DNA of 64,000 bases from Paraferrimonas sp. SM1919 (GTDB taxonomy: Bacteria; Pseudomonadota; Gammaproteobacteria; Enterobacterales; Shewanellaceae): contig NZ_WINH01000010.1 of assembly GCF_010993985.1 (NCBI RefSeq), forward strand, positions 1 to 64,000. The letters run 5' to 3'. The notes beneath the pieces are model-generated. The model was given only the letters and a program-made list of their open reading frames with translations, was not told where the DNA came from and did not search any database. The translations under genes were made by a program, and so were the position numbers. Below, in pieces: positions 1-9,296 of the stretch. How positions within the stretch are numbered: the first letter of the stretch is position 1; every line of letters begins with the position of its first letter.

Positions 1-1
1 A

Positions 2-77
2 TGGTGCCTCGAGGCGGAATCGAACCACCGACACGAGGATTTTCAATCCTCTGCTCTACCGACTGAGCTATCGAGGC
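2..77 (-). tRNA. tRNA-Phe (GAA)
   Basis: Read on the minus strand this folds into a full cloverleaf: a 7-bp acceptor stem (GCCTCGA with TCGAGGC), a D arm, a 5-bp anticodon stem GAGGA/TCCTC enclosing loop TTGAAAA with anticodon GAA, and a T arm containing GGTTCGATTCC. The CCA end is encoded in the genome. It is 76 nt, the usual length for tRNA-Phe. It delivers phenylalanine to UUC/UUU codons. Confidence 0.97.
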
Positions 78-291
78 GTGTCTTATTGATACAGTTTAGT
101 GGCTTAACCTCGCTGTCTCAACGGGGCGCTATTAAACTCGTTTTCGACTTTAAGGTCAACCAAAAAAATCAAATATTTTTAAAAACACACCCGACCGCAT
201 GTTTTGTAGCCGTTTTGCTACTTTTGTATGCGGGCAAGGGCGCTTTGCTTCGAGAGCGTCACTGCGTAGTTAAAGTTGAAGTCGAAAGTCA

Positions 292-340
292 AACGACGAA
301 AGTCGAATGAAGTCACTTGCTTTCGACTTTCTTGGTCGTT
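292..340. repeat. Imperfect inverted repeat built on GTCGAAAGTC
   Basis: The arms AACGACGAAAGTCGAA and TTTCGACTTTC..GTCGTT can form a hairpin that reaches the nadE stop codon. Further copies of the GTCGAAAGTC core lie just upstream, around 281-290. There is no T-run, so it is a poor match to a classical terminator. The remaining bases from 78 to 291 show no gene I can support. Confidence 0.4.
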
Positions 341-1175
341 ACGGTGTCGGAATAGGTTCGCGTTTGTGTTGGGTTCTTAGGTAGGTGTTGATAATGTGTG
401 CTTCAGCATCAGCTTCTACTTCTTTACCTTCTAAGAAATTATCAATTTGGTCGTAAGTTACCCCTAGGGCTTCTTCGTCGGCCAGGCCTGGCTTATCGTC
501 TTCGAGATCAGCGGTGGGGACTTTGCCTGAGATTAATGTATCTGCGCCGAGGTAGCTGGCTAATTGGCGTACTTGGCGCTTAGATAGGCCAAACAATGGG
601 GCTAAATCACAGGCACCATCACCAAATTTGGTGTAAAAGCCCATAATATTTTCGGCACTGTGGTCAGTACCAGGAACTAAACCTCGGTATAAACCAGCGA
701 GTTCAAATTGCGCTGCCATACGCATTCTAGCCTTAGTATTGCCTTTACAGAAATCCTTATGGCTATGAGCGACAGTTTCAAGGCCTGCTGCGGTTGCGGC
801 AGCCATCACCTCAGAATGGATGCCATCAGCGCCAGCTTTAACGTTGATAGTGATTGGGTGGCTAGGGTTAATGAAGGCCAACGCATGTTGAGCATCATCC
901 TCATCAGCTTGGATGCCATAGGGTAAACGCACCGCGAAGAAGCGGTAGTTAATCTCTGATTGTTCTTTGTTAAGCTCTTCAATAGCAAGCTGACATAAGC
1001 GACCACAAGTGCTTGAATCAACACCACCACTAATGCCAAGGACTAGGGAGTGCATACCAGCTGCAGTTAATTGAGCTTTAATAAAGTCGATGCGACGTCT
1101 GACTTCCTGAGCAGGGTCAATGCTTGGTTTTACCTGCATTTGCTCGATAATTTGCTGTTTTAATTCGATGTTCAT
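339..1175 (-). CDS. nadE: NH3-dependent NAD+ synthetase
   Basis: Catalyses the last step of NAD+ synthesis, amidating deamido-NAD+ with ammonia and ATP in the cytoplasm. The protein is 278 residues, the normal size for the single-domain ammonia-dependent form. It carries the ATP-pyrophosphatase P-loop SGGVDSS near residues 49-55 and the conserved GTDHSAEN segment (about 170-177) that helps bind the nicotinate nucleotide. No glutaminase domain is fused to it. The ATG is preceded by an AGGTAA ribosome site. It stands alone between the tRNA and the DUF2947 gene. Confidence 0.95.
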   Translation of the reverse strand: MNIELKQQIIEQMQVKPSIDPAQEVRRRIDFIKAQLTAAGMHSLVLGISGGVDSSTCGRLCQLAIEELNKEQSEINYRFFAVRLPYGIQADEDDAQHALAFINPSHPITINVKAGADGIHSEVMAAATAAGLETVAHSHKDFCKGNTKARMRMAAQFELAGLYRGLVPGTDHSAENIMGFYTKFGDGACDLAPLFGLSKRQVRQLASYLGADTLISGKVPTADLEDDKPGLADEEALGVTYDQIDNFLEGKEVEADAEAHIINTYLRTQHKREPIPTP

Positions 1176-1296
1176 AATTGATTACCTAATTCTATTAGGA
1201 TGATTATAGCCGCTTGATTCACGGCTAATAAAGAGGTTTTTACTCGCAGAAAGCTGAAATATATTGGCCCATATTGGGCTTGCAACAGTAACTAAA

Positions 1297-1779
1297 TTAA
1301 TTCTGTTGATTTATTTTTCCTATTTGAAAACTTCCATTTGAAAGGAATTGCACCACCTCATTACGCTTTTTAGCGATCAGCAATACACCATCATCCATAA
1401 ATAGGAAGTTCTTCCAGCAACGTTTGAAAACACCCCAGTTACTTTCTATTACGTTGTTTTGGTCACAACAGTAATAAACTACGGTGTTGTCCTGCCACTC
1501 AATAGATTCAAGAATTAACTCGGGTAGAGCGGTGTCAGCGGAATCAAAAATGCTTTCCCATTCCCCTTGTTCTTGCCAGGTTTCAATTTCGAAAGCCCAA
1601 TCGCCTTTTTTGAAAAAATCTGGATGGTCGCTCTGTTTAGAAATCCGCTCTTTCCACAACTGGGTAGAGCGAGTGGCTGACATCGGTTTGATTTGAGCTT
1701 TATCGTCTTCGCTGATAGGGAGCTCTTGGTGCCTGAAAATCCAAGCTTTTTTATAGTCTTCTAGGGCAATATAATTCAT
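1297..1779 (-). CDS. DUF2947 family protein
   Basis: A 160-residue soluble protein rich in aromatic and acidic residues, with no signal peptide or membrane segment. It resembles the DUF2947 family of Vibrio and Shewanella, whose function is unknown. The start lies 3 bp after the folE stop, so it is probably translated from the folE transcript. Nothing catalytic can be pointed to. The family assignment rests on overall resemblance (MNYIALEDYKKAWIF start, WKERISK motif). Confidence 0.75.
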   Translation of the reverse strand: MNYIALEDYKKAWIFRHQELPISEDDKAQIKPMSATRSTQLWKERISKQSDHPDFFKKGDWAFEIETWQEQGEWESIFDSADTALPELILESIEWQDNTVVYYCCDQNNVIESNWGVFKRCWKNFLFMDDGVLLIAKKRNEVVQFLSNGSFQIGKINQQN

Positions 1780-1782
1780 GAA

Positions 1783-2469
1783 TTAACGCATTAATGCCTG
1801 TGATTGTTGATGGTAAGTCAAAAACTCTTTACGGGTGTCTGATTGCTGTTTAAAGCAGCCATGTAAACTGGTGGTGGTTGTCGCCATAGCATGATCTTCA
1901 ACACCACGAGCTTTAACACAGTAGTGTTTAGCGATGATGGCGACGGCAATGTCATCGGTTTCTAGGATACATTTTAACGCTTCTGCAATTTGTACCGTTA
2001 ATCGCTCTTGGACCTGAGGGCGACGGGAAAAATACTCGACAATACGAGAAATTTTAGATAATCCCAGCACTCTATTTTTGGGGATATAGGCAACCGTGGC
2101 ATAGCCATCGATGGTCACAAAATGGTGTTCGCACTGTGATAGGGTGGTCACACCGGTTTCACAGACCATTTCGTTATAGCCCATTTTATTTTCAATGGCA
2201 GTACATTTAGGGAAGTTTTCAGGTTGTAAGCCCCACATTAACTCTGAGGCCATCATCTTACCGACTCGAGTTGGCGTATCAATAAGAGAATCGTCACTAA
2301 GGTCCAAACCAAGGGCTTGCATAATGCCGCGAAAGTGCCCAGCAATGATTTCTTGCTTATCTGTTTCGCTGTGTTGGTTAGCCTTGGTAGGCGTATGCAT
2401 ACCTATGGATCGAAGGTGAGCTTCAACTTTAGCACCAAGAATTGGATCGCATTTATTTGGATCACGCAT
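1783..2469 (-). CDS. folE: GTP cyclohydrolase I
   Basis: Converts GTP to 7,8-dihydroneopterin triphosphate, the entry step to folate and, through QueD, to queuosine. The protein has 228 residues, the common length for the type I enzyme. The zinc-binding CEHHF motif and the later AKHYCVKARGVED stretch with the third ligand cysteine are intact, as is the QVQERLT region. An AAGGAA ribosome site precedes the ATG. It lies just downstream of a pterin-synthase-like gene on the same strand, which fits a pterin context. Confidence 0.95.
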   Translation of the reverse strand: MRDPNKCDPILGAKVEAHLRSIGMHTPTKANQHSETDKQEIIAGHFRGIMQALGLDLSDDSLIDTPTRVGKMMASELMWGLQPENFPKCTAIENKMGYNEMVCETGVTTLSQCEHHFVTIDGYATVAYIPKNRVLGLSKISRIVEYFSRRPQVQERLTVQIAEALKCILETDDIAVAIIAKHYCVKARGVEDHAMATTTTSLHGCFKQQSDTRKEFLTYHQQSQALMR

Positions 2470-2511
2470 CGTAATTCCTTAACTTTTTATTCATTTACTA
2501 TAGTGCCTCAG

Positions 2512-3363
2512 TTAGTTCAAAGTTACCAGAGCGCCTTTAGCGAGCCCTTCAGAAACCCATATTCTACTGACGTTAAGCTTTTTTAACTGAGCGGCGTAAG
2601 CACTAACGATGTGATACGCTAGATTTTCAATTGTGGTTTCATCTTCAAGTGTAACAAACTTTTCAGAATCCAGTCTAAACTTACCTCTAGGACAGGTATA
2701 GCCAATGGTATTGCGGCCAGCGAGGTTATCATCCCAGGCAAGTATGCCGCTAAAACTGGCAGCCATTTGTTGCAGCAGTTGTGCAATTTTTGGCCCTTGG
2801 GCATCACAGGCAATGTAAGAACGGTGACCATGGGCTATGTTCTGGCATCCATAACTAGAGCTGTGCTTTAAACCATGTACATAGTGAAAATTAATGTGGC
2901 TTTTTGCTGCTTTTGGTATGGTAAAGTCCGTATCCAGTTCGACGACAATGTTAGTGATCGGATAGCCTTGGGCCTTTAATTGTTGTAACAGCATGGTTTC
3001 TAGGTAATGTTTGACGCTGTTAGGGTAGTTTTGCAGCCAATTAATTTCTGTATAACTGTCTGCTGTAAGCAACATATCAATGTTAGCATTTTTTATGTGA
3101 TGGTTATCCCGCTGATAATCTGACCAGTCTTTTATTAAAATCAGTCGATGATCAATGGCAAATTCTGAGTCATCAATAAGGGTTTTAATGGCCTTTTTAC
3201 ACCCTGAAAAATCAATAATAACATGCTCTTGTTGGTCTATTTGACCATAGATTTCACAGCTAAAATTAAATGATTCACCTTGAAGTAAACCAGTGTCAGT
3301 CATATAAGCATGATCAATGACAGTAATATTTTGCAGATAGATACAGGCGTTATCTAACAACAT
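2512..3363 (-). CDS. 6-pyruvoyl-tetrahydropterin / 6-carboxytetrahydropterin synthase-like protein
   Basis: The C-terminal half has the TETIENLAYHIVSAY-type and SEGLAKGA signatures of the PTPS/QueD family, which act on dihydroneopterin triphosphate made by FolE. At 283 residues it is about twice a single PTPS domain, so it probably holds two tandem domains as in other marine gammaproteobacteria. I chose the ATG at 3363, which has AAGGAAA upstream and a family-like start (MLLDNACIYLQNITVIDHAY), over an in-frame start 15 codons earlier. Whether it makes queuosine precursor or another pterin is not visible. Confidence 0.75.
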   Translation of the reverse strand: MLLDNACIYLQNITVIDHAYMTDTGLLQGESFNFSCEIYGQIDQQEHVIIDFSGCKKAIKTLIDDSEFAIDHRLILIKDWSDYQRDNHHIKNANIDMLLTADSYTEINWLQNYPNSVKHYLETMLLQQLKAQGYPITNIVVELDTDFTIPKAAKSHINFHYVHGLKHSSSYGCQNIAHGHRSYIACDAQGPKIAQLLQQMAASFSGILAWDDNLAGRNTIGYTCPRGKFRLDSEKFVTLEDETTIENLAYHIVSAYAAQLKKLNVSRIWVSEGLAKGALVTLN

Positions 3364-3449
3364 AATTTTCCTTATCGGCTTAGCAAGAAAATATTGATGC
3401 CAAATCAATGCGATAGCTTGCGGCCAAATATGTTAACTAGTATGTAAGG

Positions 3450-3722
3450 TTACTTTTGTTGTGGTACGTAACCATCGATTTGTACTTCTTTACCTTCAAA
3501 TAAGAAGCCAACCATTTGCTGTTCTAGCATGGCGCGGTGATCGGCGTCCATCATATTAAGTTTATGTTCATTAATCAGCATGGTTTGTTTTGACTGCCAA
3601 AGCTTCCATGCTTCTTGGGAAATTTCATTAAAAATACGTTTACCAAGCTCTCCTGGATATAGCTGAAATGCCATTGCTGGGGCTTCTTTTTTTAGGTATG
3701 CGCATTGTACTGTACGTGACAT
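3450..3722 (-). CDS. yggX: Probable Fe(2+)-trafficking protein YggX
   Basis: A 90-residue cytoplasmic protein with the family start [16 protein letters not shown] including its single conserved cysteine, and the [16 protein letters not shown] and [13 protein letters not shown] blocks. In enteric bacteria YggX protects iron-sulfur clusters, including that of MutY, from oxidative damage. It follows mutY by 11 bp with its own AAGGAG site, the usual conserved pair. Confidence 0.95.
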   Translation of the reverse strand: MSRTVQCAYLKKEAPAMAFQLYPGELGKRIFNEISQEAWKLWQSKQTMLINEHKLNMMDADHRAMLEQQMVGFLFEGKEVQIDGYVPQQK

Positions 3723-3733
3723 AATTAGGCTCC

Positions 3734-4777
3734 TTAATTACTCTTATAAGCTTGGATAAGTTTTTCGGTGACTGCGGAAAGACCAATTTTGTGGTCTTGG
3801 CCTAGGTCGTACCATAAGCTGCTTGAGTCTTGTATTATCCCATGACTGAGTGCATTTGAATAGTTTAACTGATAGCAGTCTAGATCGAGGTGGTAATGGC
3901 TAAAGGTGTGCCTAAAACCAGTTAAGTGAGTTAAGCTGCTGTTACTCAGGCTGTTTTTCTGTAACCAGTTTTCTAGCTCGGTTTTGGTCTCAAACTGTGG
4001 TGGGCACCATAAACCGCCCCAGATCCCTGCCGGTGGCCTTTTCTCAAGCAACAGAGCGTTGTCTTTTACCATAAACAACATGATAGCGGGCTTTACAGGC
4101 TTGTCTTTTTTAGGCTTTTTGCCGGGGTAGTCCATTTGTCTACCTTGTAATTGCGCTTGACAGTCGCTAGCGACAGGACAAGATTCACATTTGGGTTTTG
4201 AGCGAGTACAAACACTAGAACCTATATCCATTAAAGCCTGGTTGTAATGGCGCATATTGGTTAAAGGCGCAAGGGCTTCAGCCTGTTGCCAGAGGGCATT
4301 TTCAACGGTTTTTTTACCCGGCCAGCCCGCAATAGCACCATGGCGTGCCAGTACCCTTTTTACGTTACCATCCAGAATTGGGTGGGGCTGATTATCAGTC
4401 AGAGATAAAATCGCCGCTGCGGTTGAGCGGCCAATGCCTGATAGCGCCATGACTTGCTCTAGGGTATCAGGGAACACGCCATTATGTTGCTCGACCACTT
4501 GCATGGCGGCTTTATGCAAGTTGCGGGCACGGGCGTAATAACCCAGGCCTGTCCATAGGTGTAATACTTCATCAATTGGTGCCGCGGCAAGTTCTTCAAT
4601 TGTCTTAAACCGCTCCATAAAACGCTGATAAAAAGGTATAACCGTAGTAACTTGAGTCTGCTGCAGCATAATTTCTGAAATCCATACTCGATAGCGAGTC
4701 TTATCTTGCTGCCAAGGTAAGTTTTTGCGGCCGTGTATTTGGTACCAGTTGATAATTCGGTCTGAAAACGAAGACAA
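3734..4777 (-). CDS. mutY: A/G-specific adenine DNA glycosylase
   Basis: Removes adenine mispaired with 8-oxoguanine in base-excision repair. The 347-residue protein has the catalytic pair Glu35 ([10 protein letters not shown]) and Asp136 ([13 protein letters not shown]), the helix-hairpin-helix LSGIGRSTA near 113-120, and the four cluster cysteines C190, C197, C200 and C206 in the standard C-x6-C-x2-C-x5-C spacing. The C-terminal third is the NUDIX-like domain that reads 8-oxoguanine. The start appears to be TTG with AAGGAA upstream, and no in-frame ATG fits better. It is divergent from trmB. Confidence 0.95.
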   Translation of the reverse strand: MSSFSDRIINWYQIHGRKNLPWQQDKTRYRVWISEIMLQQTQVTTVIPFYQRFMERFKTIEELAAAPIDEVLHLWTGLGYYARARNLHKAAMQVVEQHNGVFPDTLEQVMALSGIGRSTAAAILSLTDNQPHPILDGNVKRVLARHGAIAGWPGKKTVENALWQQAEALAPLTNMRHYNQALMDIGSSVCTRSKPKCESCPVASDCQAQLQGRQMDYPGKKPKKDKPVKPAIMLFMVKDNALLLEKRPPAGIWGGLWCPPQFETKTELENWLQKNSLSNSSLTHLTGFRHTFSHYHLDLDCYQLNYSNALSHGIIQDSSSLWYDLGQDHKIGLSAVTEKLIQAYKSN

Positions 4778-4894
4778 TCCTAATTTCCTTGTTTTATAGC
4801 GTAAGTTTTACAACAAAACTTGCTTAACCTTGCTAAGTTTGCATAATGCCTGCTTTAATTTAAATAGATAAATTGCCAATGTTAGGGGCCTACC

Positions 4895-5608
4895 ATGAGT
4901 GAAGTCACCACCGCAGAATTTAATGAAGAAGGTAAATACCTTCGTAAAGTTCGTAGTTTTGTACTGCGAGAGGGACGCTTGACTAAAGGTCAAGAACAAG
5001 CCTTTGCTGATTACTGGCAATCAAACGGCATTGATTATACAGATAAGCCAGTAGATTTTAAGGCACTATTTGGTAATGATAATCCGGTAGTGCTAGAAAT
5101 TGGTTTTGGTATGGGGGCATCGCTCGTTGAAATGGCGCAAGCGGCTCCAGACAAAAACTTTATTGGTATTGAAGTACACAAGCCTGGTGTTGGTGCTTGT
5201 TTAATGGCTGCCGGTGAAGCGGGTGTCACTAACCTTAAGGTTTACCACCACGATGCGATTGAAGTGCTAGATAACGCTATTGCTGATGGTTCGTTAGATA
5301 CAGTGCAATTATTCTTCCCTGATCCATGGCACAAAAAGCGTCACCATAAACGTCGTATCGTGCAAATACCATTCGCAGAAAAAATTCTTGGTAAGCTAAA
5401 AGTGGGTGGTGTATTTCACATGGCCACAGACTGGGAAAATTACTCAGAGCATATGATAGAAATTATGGACCAAGTAGCAGGTTATGAAAACATCGCCCCT
5501 GAGGGGAAGTTTATGCCTCGCCCAGAGCATCGACCATTAACTAAATTTGAACAGCGTGGCCATCGTTTGGGGCATGGTGTTTGGGATATAATGTACGCTC
5601 GTAAATAA
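4895..5608 (+). CDS. trmB: tRNA (guanine-N7-)-methyltransferase
   Basis: Uses S-adenosylmethionine to make m7G46 in the variable loop of tRNAs. The SAM-binding motif VLEIGFGMG is near residues 65-73, and [17 protein letters not shown] and the C-terminal [16 protein letters not shown] block are family signatures. Length 237 is normal. It is divergent from mutY and followed after 11 bp by yggL, with which it is probably co-transcribed. Confidence 0.96.
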   Translation: MSEVTTAEFNEEGKYLRKVRSFVLREGRLTKGQEQAFADYWQSNGIDYTDKPVDFKALFGNDNPVVLEIGFGMGASLVEMAQAAPDKNFIGIEVHKPGVGACLMAAGEAGVTNLKVYHHDAIEVLDNAIADGSLDTVQLFFPDPWHKKRHHKRRIVQIPFAEKILGKLKVGGVFHMATDWENYSEHMIEIMDQVAGYENIAPEGKFMPRPEHRPLTKFEQRGHRLGHGVWDIMYARK

Positions 5609-5619
5609 AGGAGAGAATT

Positions 5620-5949
5620 ATGGCTAGAAGTCGTCGTTTACGTAAAAAATTACGGGTAGATGAGTTCCAAGAGTTGGCCTTCGATGTTTCTTGGCTATTT
5701 AATGATGAAGTCACCGAAGAGCAAATAGATGCCATAGTTGATGAATTTATTGCCACCATCATAGAGCCTAACGATTTAGGTTTCCATGCGGGTGGCCATA
5801 AGGACTGGGAAGGGATCGTCGCGACTCAGCGCATTGGCCAATGTACCAATGACCAGCGCCAGCAGGTAGAAGCCTTTTGGCAAGCTAAACCGGTAACCAA
5901 TGTGGTGGTGTCTGAGCTCTATGACTTATGGTGGGATAGCGCACAATAG
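5620..5949 (+). CDS. yggL: YggL family 50S ribosome-binding protein (DUF469)
   Basis: A 109-residue basic-start protein (MARSRRLRKKLRVDEFQELAFDV) matching YggL, which in E. coli associates with the large ribosomal subunit. The GHKDWEGIVATQR segment is typical. A strong AAGGAGAG site precedes the ATG. It follows trmB as in other gammaproteobacteria. The frame stays open for 22 codons after the TAG stop and reads as a hydrophobic stretch (see findings). Confidence 0.92.
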   Translation: MARSRRLRKKLRVDEFQELAFDVSWLFNDEVTEEQIDAIVDEFIATIIEPNDLGFHAGGHKDWEGIVATQRIGQCTNDQRQQVEAFWQAKPVTNVVVSELYDLWWDSAQ

Positions 5950-6072
5950 CTGGGCAGATTATTCATTAAGCTAATCGGTCTCAGCATTGCTGGCGGATTA
6001 GCTTTAGTCATTATCTCGCTACAATTATAGACCAGAGCAATTTGTTGCTTTAGAAAAAGCAATAGCGGGGCG

Positions 6073-6498
6073 TTATAGCTGGTGTGGCGATGACTTCAAA
6101 AAACGGGCGCGCAGATGGTCATAACTAAGATTGTAAAGGTAGTTATAAGCCAAGAAAAATAGAATTAATCCAATATCGAGCAGCAGTACTTGCCAAAACC
6201 CCATAGCCAAGGCCCACATCATAAATGGGATAGTCAGTGCTAATAAGCCCAATTCAAATCCGATGCTATGAATCACCCTTACCATGGCAGAGCGTTCTAT
6301 TCTATTAGCGCCATAGGCCTTATCGAAAATAATATTAAACACATAATTCCACAACATCGCCAACAGAGAACAACCAAGCGCTACCCAGATGATTGTTGAG
6401 GGGTTAAAGTTGGTAAAAATGGCACCAATGGGGATAAGAAATAGCAACCCCGTAATTTCGAATAAAACGCTATGGAAAATACGTTCCTTAGTTTTCAT
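6073..6498 (-). CDS. PACE-family efflux transporter
   Basis: A 141-residue inner-membrane protein with four predicted helices, arranged as two tandem bacterial transmembrane pair domains: MKTKERIFHSVLFEI...LWNYVFNIIFDK, then RVIHSIGFELGLL...AYNYLYNLSYD. This is the layout of the AceI/PACE proteins that export chlorhexidine and other biocides by proton antiport. The conserved acidic residue in helix 1 (Glu14, in FEITG) is present. The natural substrate is unknown. It is transcribed alone, divergent from the EamA gene. Confidence 0.88.
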   Translation of the reverse strand: MKTKERIFHSVLFEITGLLFLIPIGAIFTNFNPSTIIWVALGCSLLAMLWNYVFNIIFDKAYGANRIERSAMVRVIHSIGFELGLLALTIPFMMWALAMGFWQVLLLDIGLILFFLAYNYLYNLSYDHLRARFLKSSPHQL

Positions 6499-6589
6499 GA
6501 GATTTAATCCTTTACCTATGTGGGGCAGTAGCCATTTTTTATCTTTATGCTAGCATTAGCGCCATCAATTTTTCACTTCATAATTATTC

Positions 6590-7474
6590 ATGAATAAACA
6601 GGCACATATATGGGGATGGTTGCTGTTGCTAGTGACAGCAATTTGGGGAGTAGGCTTTGTTGTTAGTCATAATTCTCTACAAATCATTGGTCCGCATACC
6701 ATTAACGGACTGCGCTTTATGGTGGCAGTCTTAACCATTGCTAGTTATTTAATCCTCAGCAACAACTGGTCTAAATTAAAATGGAGCAAACAGAGTATTC
6801 ACCACGGTGTAGCGCTAGGTGGATTATTATTTGCTGCTTTTGCCACACAAACTATTGGCCTGCAATTTACATCTACCGCCAATACTGGATTTATTACAGG
6901 CCTTAATGTGGTATTTGTGCCTTTTATTGCCTGGTTATGGCTCAAGCAAAGACTGAAGTGGCAAGTCTGGTTGGGAGTCGGGCTAGCCACGGTCGGCCTG
7001 TTACTGTTAACTGGTGGGGTATCGGGTTTTGGGATAGGCGAAACTTTGGTGTTGGTTTGTGCTTTTTTCTTTGCGTTACATATTGTCTATACCGGGGTCT
7101 ATGTTCAGCAGTGTGATGCACTGGTGTTGACCTTGGTGCAATTAGCGGTTGTCGCGGTTATTTCATTAATAGCAGCGGCGATTTATGAAGTAGAATCATT
7201 ACAACGAATGCCACAATTAGTCATGCAATTTAATTCAGATATCTGGCTTACTATCTTTGTCAGTGGGGTGTTGGGAAGTGGTGTAGCTTATGTGGTGCAA
7301 ACTTTGTCACAGCAGTATTTAGAGTCTTGGCGGGTTGCCTTAATCTATTCTACAGAACCTGTATTTGCAGCAATTGCTGGTGTAATGCTGTTGAATGAGG
7401 TGTTAGGGATGTGGGGGCTAATTGGCGGTATCTTTGTTCTTGTGGGGATGTTGATTGCAGAATTAATGGAATAG
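6590..7474 (+). CDS. EamA/DMT-family transporter
   Basis: A 294-residue protein with about ten hydrophobic helices in two homologous EamA halves. The first begins GWLLLLVTAIWGVGFV; the second begins near FGIGETLVLVCAFFFALHIVY and ends in a conserved YSTEPVFAAIAGVMLLNE block. The family exports metabolites or amino acids from the cytoplasm; the substrate cannot be read from the sequence. It is divergent from the PACE gene, with a short intergenic region. Confidence 0.88.
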   Translation: MNKQAHIWGWLLLLVTAIWGVGFVVSHNSLQIIGPHTINGLRFMVAVLTIASYLILSNNWSKLKWSKQSIHHGVALGGLLFAAFATQTIGLQFTSTANTGFITGLNVVFVPFIAWLWLKQRLKWQVWLGVGLATVGLLLLTGGVSGFGIGETLVLVCAFFFALHIVYTGVYVQQCDALVLTLVQLAVVAVISLIAAAIYEVESLQRMPQLVMQFNSDIWLTIFVSGVLGSGVAYVVQTLSQQYLESWRVALIYSTEPVFAAIAGVMLLNEVLGMWGLIGGIFVLVGMLIAELME

Positions 7475-7569
7475 TCGACGAGGAATATCTGCAAACATTA
7501 CCGCTGCCCTATTTAAACTTTATTTGGTGTGCTAAGGTAGCAAAAAAGTTTTCAATTTGGAGTTTATGA

Positions 7570-9213
7570 GTGCGTACTATATTGCTCATTTTAATGACCT
7601 TTTTAAGTTTTACAGTTGTGGCCAAACCCACTTTAATCATCAATATAAATGGTTACCACATTGTCGAACAAAAGCTGACAGATTTTAAAGCATTAGCTTT
7701 TGAAAATAACAAGGTGATCGCTACTTATCAAAACCCATCAGTATTAGATTTAAGCAAATATAATGTGTTAGATGGCAATGGCAACACTTTGCTACCGGGC
7801 TTAATTGATAGCCATGGACATGTTATGGCATGGGGTCAGGTGTTATCTCAGGTTAATTTGTTAAGCGCCACTTCAGAGGTGGATGCGGTCGTTAAAGTTC
7901 AACGTTTTTCTCAAGATAAAGAGCTAGAGTGGGTGGTTGGCTTTGGCTGGAATCAAGAACATTGGCAAGATAAAGAATTTCCTAGTGCAAAAACTCTAGA
8001 TAGAGTCTTTCCTGATATACCTGTTTGGTTAACTCGGATAGACGGTCATGCAGGCTGGGCTAACTCTGCGGCAATGGAGCTTGCTGGCGTATCTAAAGCG
8101 ACTCAAGACCCTGAAGGTGGTGAAATTTTACGCCTTGCCAATGGTCAACCCTCTGGAGTGTTTGTTGATAATGCTATGGAACTTATCACCAATCAAATGC
8201 CCCCGCAGGATTTTGATTATACCCGCAAAATGATTCAACAGGGTTTGCAAGACTTAGCTCGTTATGGGTTAACCTCTGTGCATGATGCCGGGGTGACAGA
8301 AATGGAATTAAAAGCTTATATTGCGCTAGCAGACGATAATGAAATGCCTATCAGAAGTTATATTATGCTTGATGCTAATATTGCTAGCTTTCGTTTATTA
8401 ATCAAAGATGGTGCCCATTATCATCATAATGGCAAAGCGGAATTAAGCAGTGTCAAAATTCTAGCTGATGGCGCTTTAGGTTCAAGGGGAGCCGCGTTAT
8501 TGCAGGGCTATCATGATAGAACAGATTACCATGGTGAAATGTTGCTAAGTGATAAAGAGTTAGAGTCTCAAATGTATTCAGCTATGATGATGGGGTTGCA
8601 AGTCAATACTCATGCGATTGGTGATAAAGCTAACCGGAAAGTGCTAGATGCTTATGAAAAACTCATTAAGTTGACTAAAACAGAACATTTACGCCATCGA
8701 ATAGAGCATGCCCAGGTCCTCGATAAAGCAGACATTCCCAGAATAAAGCAATTAGGTTTAATCGCTTCAATGCAGCCTACGCATGCCACTAGTGATATGC
8801 ATATGGCTGAAGACAGGCTTGGCGAGGCAAGATTAGAGGGCGCTTATGCTTGGCGAACTTTATTAGAAAATGGCACCCAACTCGCTTTCGGTTCAGACTT
8901 TCCCATTGAACATGCTAACCCTTTTTATGGGATCCATGCTGCTTTAACCCGTCAAAACCATAAAGGCATGCCTCATAATGGTTGGCGACCACAAGAGGCG
9001 TTAACCCTGACTCAAGCGTTAAAGGCTTTTACCATAGACGGTGCTTATGCTGCTCGTCAGGAACGCAAATTAGGAAGTTTGGAATCGGGTAAGTTGGCGG
9101 ACTTTATCATTATCGATAGGGATATCACTAAAATCGCTCCATCTCAAGTTTGGCAAACTCAAGTCCTACAAACCTGGGTCGATGGTGAAAAGGTTTACCA
9201 GAAGCCAGATTAA
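7570..9213 (+). CDS. Exported amidohydrolase (YtcJ-like, amidohydrolase 3)
   Basis: A 547-residue metal-dependent hydrolase with an N-terminal signal peptide (MRTILLILMTFLSFTVVAK), so probably periplasmic. The metal-binding DSHGHV motif is near residue 80, HAIGDKANRKVLDAYE and RIEHAQVL follow, and FGSDFPIEHANPF closes the site, all features of the YtcJ-type amidohydrolase 3 family. The substrate is unknown. The start is GTG, with GGAG upstream; an overlapping ATG 4 bases earlier is in another frame. It ends at a strong bidirectional terminator. Confidence 0.88.
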   Translation: MRTILLILMTFLSFTVVAKPTLIININGYHIVEQKLTDFKALAFENNKVIATYQNPSVLDLSKYNVLDGNGNTLLPGLIDSHGHVMAWGQVLSQVNLLSATSEVDAVVKVQRFSQDKELEWVVGFGWNQEHWQDKEFPSAKTLDRVFPDIPVWLTRIDGHAGWANSAAMELAGVSKATQDPEGGEILRLANGQPSGVFVDNAMELITNQMPPQDFDYTRKMIQQGLQDLARYGLTSVHDAGVTEMELKAYIALADDNEMPIRSYIMLDANIASFRLLIKDGAHYHHNGKAELSSVKILADGALGSRGAALLQGYHDRTDYHGEMLLSDKELESQMYSAMMMGLQVNTHAIGDKANRKVLDAYEKLIKLTKTEHLRHRIEHAQVLDKADIPRIKQLGLIASMQPTHATSDMHMAEDRLGEARLEGAYAWRTLLENGTQLAFGSDFPIEHANPFYGIHAALTRQNHKGMPHNGWRPQEALTLTQALKAFTIDGAYAARQERKLGSLESGKLADFIIIDRDITKIAPSQVWQTQVLQTWVDGEKVYQKPD

Positions 9214-9241
9214 GGCTGCTGACAAGCTTAAATTTGTTTTT

Positions 9242-9279
9242 AAAAAAAGGGTTACCGTATACCTGGTAACCCTTTTTTA
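9242..9279. terminator. Bidirectional intrinsic terminator
   Basis: The arms AAAAGGGTTACC and GGTAACCCTTTTTT form a 12-bp stem around an 8-base loop, with T-runs on both strands. It lies between the convergent amidohydrolase and ion-channel genes and can stop both. Confidence 0.92.
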
Positions 9280-9296
9280 TTGTTGTTATGGACAGC

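Noticed and set aside
86-310. Rightward open frame of 74 codons beside the tRNA
   Set aside because: No ribosome site, runs through the GTCGAAAGTC repeats, and the composition is not protein-like.
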